Shown here: positions 41,301 through 44,475 of the stretch, in pieces
How the letters are laid out: every line of letters starts with the position of its first letter
Position numbering within the stretch: position 1 is the first letter of the stretch
Source of the DNA: Acidobacteriota bacterium
Lineage (GTDB): Bacteria; Acidobacteriota; Vicinamibacteria; Fen-336
Direction: 5' to 3'
DNA length: 44,475 nt
Assembly (NCBI GenBank): GCA_003222275.1
Contig: QHVJ01000028.1
Span: 1-44,475 of the forward strand
Made by a program: the position numbers and the translations under genes
The notes under the pieces: generated by a model
Told to the model about the DNA's origin: nothing
The model's input: the letters and a program-made list of their open reading frames with translations, nothing else
Database searches by the model: none

Positions 41301-41624
41301 TCAGAGCTCGATGGCGTCGATCCTCAGGGCGGTGTAGGCCTGCCGATGACCCTTCGTGCGGCGGTAATGCTTCCGCTTCTTGTACTTGAAGATGCGGATC
41401 TTGCGGTCGCGTCCCTCACCGACGACGGTGCCGACGACCAGGGCCTTGTCGACGAGGGGCGAGCCGAGCCTGGCCTCTCCCTTCTCGCCGCCTCCCTCGC
41501 TGACGAAGAGCACCTCACCCAAGGTGACCTTCTCTCCGACGGCGGCGGAGAGGCTCTCGAGGTAGATCGTGTCGCCCTTCTCCACCCGGTATTGCTTGCC
41601 GCCGGCCCTGACGATCGCGTACAC
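41301..41624 (-). CDS. rplU: 50S ribosomal protein L21
   Basis: 107 residues from GTG 41624, preceded by AGGAGG at five bases; the track's longer start at 41690 is rejected. YAIVRAGGKQYRVEKGDTIY and the C-terminal KRKHYRRTKGHRQAYTALRI are typical L21. It is the first gene of the operon reaching to comF and beyond, all minus strand with small gaps or overlaps. Confidence 0.97.
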   Translation of the reverse strand: MYAIVRAGGKQYRVEKGDTIYLESLSAAVGEKVTLGEVLFVSEGGGEKGEARLGSPLVDKALVVGTVVGEGRDRKIRIFKYKKRKHYRRTKGHRQAYTALRIDAIEL

Positions 41625-41660
41625 CGCAGCCTCCTTCAGCCGACTCCGCCAGAACACAAG

Positions 41661-41690
41661 ACGGTAGCACGCCCCCGCCGCTGGCGTCAA
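41661..41690 (-). promoter_or_regulatory. Candidate sigma-70 promoter of the rplU operon
   Basis: On the minus strand TTGACG (41690-41685; five of six match), an 18-base spacer and TACCGT (41666-41661; three of six) lie about 40 bases before the rplU GTG. Repeat C2 is immediately upstream. Confidence 0.5.
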
Positions 41691-41721
41691 TCACGGCGAA
41701 ACAGCGGCCGCAAGCCCTTTC

Positions 41722-41814
41722 CACGCAGAGGCCGCAGAGATTACGCAGAGGCCGCAGAGAACGGATCTTGGATCCTTCTTTTCTTACTCTGCGGTCTCTG
41801 CGGTCTCTGCGTTG
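41722..41814. repeat. CTCTGCGG-type long inverted repeat, copy 2
   Basis: The left arm has CACGCAGAGGCCGCAGAG and ACGCAGAGGCCGCAGAG (41722-41760). The right arm has CTCTGCGGTCTCTGCGG and CTCTGCG (41788-41813). The loop contains a small GGATCTTGGATCC direct repeat and a T-rich run. It resembles copy 1 at 24845-24956. It separates the 3' end of the barrel gene from the rplU promoter and could end the barrel-gene transcript, which arrives from the right. Confidence 0.8.
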
Positions 41815-41824
41815 TAGCGTAACG

Positions 41825-44475
41825 CTAAAAGTCAAAGCCGACCCAGAAGTCGAAACGGGTCGGGGAGGCGACCTTCAGGTCGGTGAGCTTCGACCAGTCG
41901 AAATGCAGCGGATAACCGAGGAAGAAGAACTGCAGCCCGAAGCCGTACGAGGCGCGGCCGTCGATCAGGTGGTAGCCGCTCACCGCCTCGCCGAACAGCG
42001 GATCCTTGACGTACGAGATGCCCGGCTCGCTCGTGCCGAACGTATAGTTGTCGCCCTTGAAGTGCGCGCCGCCGATGCCGGCGTAGAGCGTGCCCCGCAC
42101 GGGGCCCAGGATGCCGATGGGCGTCTTCATCAAGTCGATGAGGGGCAGGCGCAGCTCGGCGTTGGCGAAGAAACCCTTGTTCCCCACGATCGAGAGGTAG
42201 GGATAGCCGCGCAGCTCCATGTTGCCGCCGAAGTAGAAGTAGTCGGGGTTCGTCCCGCTGGAGAGGAAGCCGCGGACCCGGGTGGCGAACACCACGCTCT
42301 GTCCGAGCCGGATGTACTTGCGGACGTCGCCTTCCACGGTCCGCCGGGACAGGGAGCTGCCGACGCCGGGCGCGGCCATGAAGCTCAGCGAGAACGTGTG
42401 CCCGGTGAGCGGCCCGAACTCCCGGAAGCGCGTGGTCTCGCCCACGAGGGACACGGTGATGGGAACGATGCTCCCGTTGTTGAAGAAGAGCGGCACGCCG
42501 AGAAGGGCCGCCTGCTGCTGGGCCTGCTCCGCGGCCAGCGTGTTCGCGAAGCCCTCGCTCACGCGCAGGTAGCCCGCCGACACCTCGAGGCGGCGGAACT
42601 TGTCCAGGGGGTACTGCGCCAGCGCCAGCGCTCCCGAGTAGCGCTGGGTGGCGAAGGCGCCCTCGCGCCCGAAGCCCTGCTGCAAGCCGTAGGGCGAGGC
42701 GTAGAAGAAGCGCGTGTCGTCGAAGCCCGTGAGCCCCCAGTGCAGGCGTCCGGACAGGTTCAGGTAGGTGCCCTCGTAGCTGCGGAACTCGCGCAGGGAC
42801 ATCGCCGTGAAGAGGAAGTTCTGGTCCCCGAGGACGTCGGAGAGCGCGACCTGGCTTCCGCCGAAGAAGTCCCCGCCGGAGGTCACGCCGACGTTGAGCG
42901 GCGGCCGGCCCTCGAGGAACAGCTTCTCGAAGGTGTGCTTCTTCCGCTTGTTCTGGGGGACCACCTGGTGGACGACGTCGGGCTGGAAATCGACGATCGA
43001 CTCGTCGGAGGCCACCTCGACTTCCTGGTCGACCTCCTTGAGCGGCTCGCCCGGCTCGATCGTCTGCAGCCGGTACTCGCCCTTGAAATAGCTGATGAAG
43101 GCGACCTTTTCCGGTCCCTTTCCCGTGAGGACCGCGGGGGCCATGTTGCCGCCGAGCACGTCGGTGAACTGCTTGACGACACCCGTGCGCAGGTCGAGGC
43201 TGCGCAGGTTGTAGATGTCGTCGTCCTCGGTGGAGGAGTAGTAGACGAGCTTGCCGTCGGGCGAGAAGGTGGGCGCGTTGTCGTCGAAGGTGCCGAAGGT
43301 CAGCTGCGTCTTCTTCGCGGGGTTGTCGAGGGGGAACACGTAGATCTTGTCGTGGCCGCTGATGCGTCGCGTGTAGATCACCGTCTTCCCGTCGGGCGAG
43401 ATCTGGGGATCGGAATCGAAGAAGGAGTCCTGGGTCAGGTTCTTGTGGTCGCCGCTGTTCAAGTCGAGCAGGTAGATGTCCGAGACGCCGTCCTTGATGG
43501 CGGCGAGCAGGGCGTGGCGGTTGTCGGGAAGGAGGCAGGGCGCCTGCGCCTGGTCGAGGTCCAGCGGGATGCTCTTCAGGATCTTGCCCGTGAGCGGGGA
43601 GACGAGGAACAGGGTCCGGCGCTTCCCCTTGCGGGCGAAGAACGCGACCGCGTCCCCCTTCGGGTCGAAGCTGATCGAGCGCCCGGCCACGAACGTGTCG
43701 CCGTTGTAGGTGATGTTCTCGAACTTCTCCGTATAGCCCCGGGTGAGGTTCTCGATCACCGTCCCGTCCTTGGCCGAGAGCAGGATGAGGTCCAACTCCC
43801 CCTCCGCGCGGTTCCCGCTCAGGGCGGCCACCACTTCCCCGGAGGGGCTGGGGCTGAAGGCGAAGACCTGCGTGTAGCTCGATTTCTCCGAGTCGGGGGC
43901 GAGGTCCTTGCCGTAGTCGCTCGGCCGCTGCTTGTCCCGGAAGGGCTTGAAGCGCTCCTTCAGCCACTTCTCGAAGGCCTCGTCGAACTCCTCGGGCTTG
44001 ATCCGGAAGGCCTGCTGGTAGATGTCCTCCATCGCGCCGCCGACGATGTTCTTGCGGAAGGTGTAGAGGAACTGGCGGATGCCTTCCTTGCCGTAGCGGG
44101 CCGCGATGTACTCGAAGGCGGCGTGGCCGAGGTTGTAGACGAGGCGCGGGTTGGGGCTGTCGCCGTACTCCTCGAAGCGCGACAGCTTGGGGATCTGGTC
44201 CGTGACGGCGGCGTCACGCACCGACATCAGATCGAGGTTGTCCCAGAGCCCGCGCTCGTAATCGGCGAGTCCCTCGTCCACCCACAGGGGCACCTGGCGG
44301 TGGACGAAGTTGCGCGGGATGAGGTCGAACTCGAAGACGTGGGTCAGCTCGTGGGTGATGAGGCCCTGCAGCCGATCGGGCGGCTCGTCGATGGGGACCA
44401 CCATGCGGTCGCGCGACGGCTCCGTGAAGGCGGCCACGCCTTCGGGCACGAAGCCCCCGAAGAGGTTGGTCTGCT
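41825..44475 (-). CDS. Outer-membrane protein: metallopeptidase + TolB-like propeller + Omp85 barrel (5' end off window)
   Basis: At least 883 residues; the frame is open to the right edge. Visible order: a gluzincin-type zinc peptidase (HELTHVFEFD with the later WVDEGLADYERG), a TolB/PD40-like propeller with repeated SPDGK units (DPQISPDGKTVIYTRRISG; APTFSPDGKLVYYSS), a lysine-rich linker, then a bacterial surface-antigen/Omp85 barrel (FYFGGNMELRGYPYLSIVGN) ending in aromatic FWVGFDF, the usual outer-membrane sorting end. It has no POTRA repeats in the visible part. It may process or secrete surface polymers or proteins. A signal peptide should lie beyond the window. Confidence 0.88.
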   Translation of the reverse strand, partial: QTNLFGGFVPEGVAAFTEPSRDRMVVPIDEPPDRLQGLITHELTHVFEFDLIPRNFVHRQVPLWVDEGLADYERGLWDNLDLMSVRDAAVTDQIPKLSRFEEYGDSPNPRLVYNLGHAAFEYIAARYGKEGIRQFLYTFRKNIVGGAMEDIYQQAFRIKPEEFDEAFEKWLKERFKPFRDKQRPSDYGKDLAPDSEKSSYTQVFAFSPSPSGEVVAALSGNRAEGELDLILLSAKDGTVIENLTRGYTEKFENITYNGDTFVAGRSISFDPKGDAVAFFARKGKRRTLFLVSPLTGKILKSIPLDLDQAQAPCLLPDNRHALLAAIKDGVSDIYLLDLNSGDHKNLTQDSFFDSDPQISPDGKTVIYTRRISGHDKIYVFPLDNPAKKTQLTFGTFDDNAPTFSPDGKLVYYSSTEDDDIYNLRSLDLRTGVVKQFTDVLGGNMAPAVLTGKGPEKVAFISYFKGEYRLQTIEPGEPLKEVDQEVEVASDESIVDFQPDVVHQVVPQNKRKKHTFEKLFLEGRPPLNVGVTSGGDFFGGSQVALSDVLGDQNFLFTAMSLREFRSYEGTYLNLSGRLHWGLTGFDDTRFFYASPYGLQQGFGREGAFATQRYSGALALAQYPLDKFRRLEVSAGYLRVSEGFANTLAAEQAQQQAALLGVPLFFNNGSIVPITVSLVGETTRFREFGPLTGHTFSLSFMAAPGVGSSLSRRTVEGDVRKYIRLGQSVVFATRVRGFLSSGTNPDYFYFGGNMELRGYPYLSIVGNKGFFANAELRLPLIDLMKTPIGILGPVRGTLYAGIGGAHFKGDNYTFGTSEPGISYVKDPLFGEAVSGYHLIDGRASYGFGLQFFFLGYPLHFDWSKLTDLKVASPTRFDFWVGFDF

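Overview
The window is GC-rich (my estimate by eye is near 70%; not computed) and bacterial. It is the replication-origin neighbourhood of a Gram-negative, LPS-making organism. Evidence for this is lpxC, a YidC with a large periplasmic domain, and an Omp85-type barrel gene. The gene order rpmH-rnpA-yidD-yidC-jag-rsmG-parA-parB, running away from dnaA-dnaN-recF-gyrB-gyrA, marks the origin at about 12.8-13.1 kb. A bactofilin beside parB, a selenocysteine-containing SelD, CTCTGCGG-type inverted repeats and the peptidase/propeller/barrel protein fit an Acidobacteriota-like lineage. That placement is inference only; no 16S gene is present.

Layout. 1-194: start of an ABC-2 polysaccharide-export permease. 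233-5227: F1 part of ATP synthase, atpHAGDC, on the minus strand; the F0 genes are not in the window. 5367-6413: selD, split in the ORF track by an in-frame TGA that I read as selenocysteine. 6449-9140: bactofilin, parB, parA, a small LAGLIDADG-like protein and two parS-like sites. 9122-12778: rsmG, jag, yidC, yidD, rnpA, rpmH. 12779-13099: oriC with a strong outward promoter for rpmH. 13100-22617 (plus): dnaA, dnaN, recF, gyrB, gyrA and a lipoprotein. 22636-28870 (minus): pcrA, glmS, glmU and a TPR protein. 29139-34233 (plus): uvrA, a kynureninase-like PLP enzyme and lpxC. 34238-35975 (minus): ECF sigma factor, STAS protein, a 101-residue unknown and a DUF1573 protein. 36030-41624 (minus): a ribosome/growth-control operon rplU-rpmA-obgE-nadD-rsfS, then an AAA+ regulator, a DksA-like protein, comF and a P1-nuclease/phospholipase-C-like protein. 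41825-44475: a truncated outer-membrane protein with a metallopeptidase domain, a TolB-like propeller and an Omp85 barrel.

The genes together form chromosome replication and segregation, translation and membrane-insertion machinery, energy supply and the UDP-GlcNAc to lipid A route (glmS, glmU, lpxC).

The most unusual content is not ordinary genes. (1) selD has an in-frame UGA with a bSECIS-like hairpin and a second, competing hairpin. (2) A LAGLIDADG-like protein sits where Firmicutes carry noc, against tandem parS-like sites. (3) A dispersed family of intergenic hairpins shares a GTGAA/ATGAA loop; its stems covary between copies and some copies are translated into protein tails. (4) rnpA and rsmG lack an ATG/GTG/TTG start in the expected place. 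(5) An AAA+ sigma-54-type regulator has altered Walker B and GAFTGA motifs.
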